40,895 bases of DNA from Candidatus Gastranaerophilales bacterium (lineage in GTDB: Bacteria > Cyanobacteriota > Vampirovibrionia > Gastranaerophilales > Gastranaerophilaceae): positions 1 through 40,895 of the forward strand of contig CALVAW010000016.1 in the NCBI GenBank assembly GCA_944325655.1, read 5' to 3'. Both the position numbers and the translations under genes were made by a program. The notes under the pieces were generated by a model. It was not told the origin of the DNA and searched no databases. It worked only from the letters and a program-made list of their open reading frames with translations. Every line of letters begins with the position of its first letter. The first letter of the stretch is position 1. Positions 40,816-40,895 of this stretch are shown piece after piece.

Positions 40816-40895
40816 TTATGCATTGTATCTTTTGAATATGTTTCTGTATCCTAGCGTTGCTTCTTGATCTGTGGCATTTGTTTCTTCGTTGTTTG
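40816..40895 (-). CDS. C-terminal end of a gene cut by the window edge
   Basis: An open minus-strand frame enters from the right edge and stops at 40816-40818. It encodes a tail ending ATLGYRNIFKRYNA. The terminator right after the stop supports a real gene. The product is unknown; only about 25 residues are visible. Confidence 0.5.
   Translation of the reverse strand, partial: NNEETNATDQEATLGYRNIFKRYNA

Noticed and set aside
1-40895. Prophage, IS elements, CRISPR arrays, tRNA or rRNA genes
   Set aside because: No transposase, integrase, phage structural gene, regularly spaced repeat or cloverleaf sequence was found on either strand.

Overview
The window is AT-rich, gene-dense bacterial chromosome, apparently from a non-photosynthetic relative of the Cyanobacteria (Vampirovibrionia/Melainabacteria, most likely Gastranaerophilales). 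This is inferred from protein content, not from a marker gene. The evidence is a BamA-type protein with three POTRA domains as in cyanobacterial Omp85, an RNase E of compact cyanobacterial type downstream of a DUF2344 gene, a NarL-type regulator with a cyanobacterial-looking HTH, a RecG with an N-terminal extension, flagellar genes (fliN, fliL, fliJ, a FliK-like gene, a hook/rod gene) and a prepilin with an A/FTLAE cleavage motif. No phage, IS, CRISPR, rRNA or tRNA was seen, and no stretch above 300 bases lacks a gene.

Layout. 1-5 kb: an outer-membrane assembly protein, a sigma region 4-like protein, pgeF, a TSCPD protein and an NrtR-like regulator with a damaged Nudix box. 4.8-7.9 kb: a small ORF, a DUF2344 protein, RNase E and a membrane protein, probably one operon. 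8.4-9.9 kb: a hybrid-cluster-protein homologue that appears to have lost every cluster ligand I could align. 9.9-19.4 kb (minus strand): a four-gene operon of two GH13 enzymes and two multi-pass membrane proteins that look like paralogues of each other; this is the best candidate for an undescribed system. 19.5-23.4 kb: a STAND-like NTPase with TPR repeats overlapping rsmG, then engB and a small ORF on the other strand. 23.4-28.2 kb: speE-aroA, a DUF4145 membrane-tailed protein, a HAD hydrolase and three small ORFs. 28.2-35.2 kb: dnaX, a response regulator, a CHASE2 adenylate cyclase and recG. 35.2-39.3 kb: two flagellar clusters facing away from each other. 39.3-40.9 kb: a secreted protein, a pseudopilin and the end of another gene.

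Two genome-style signals recur. Many genes have a good -10 box 6-8 nt before the start codon and no Shine-Dalgarno sequence, which predicts leaderless mRNAs; others have normal ribosome binding sites. Six of seven tail-to-tail gene pairs abut within 2 nt or overlap, leaving no room for separate terminators. All functional calls rest on motifs read by eye; no database search was possible.
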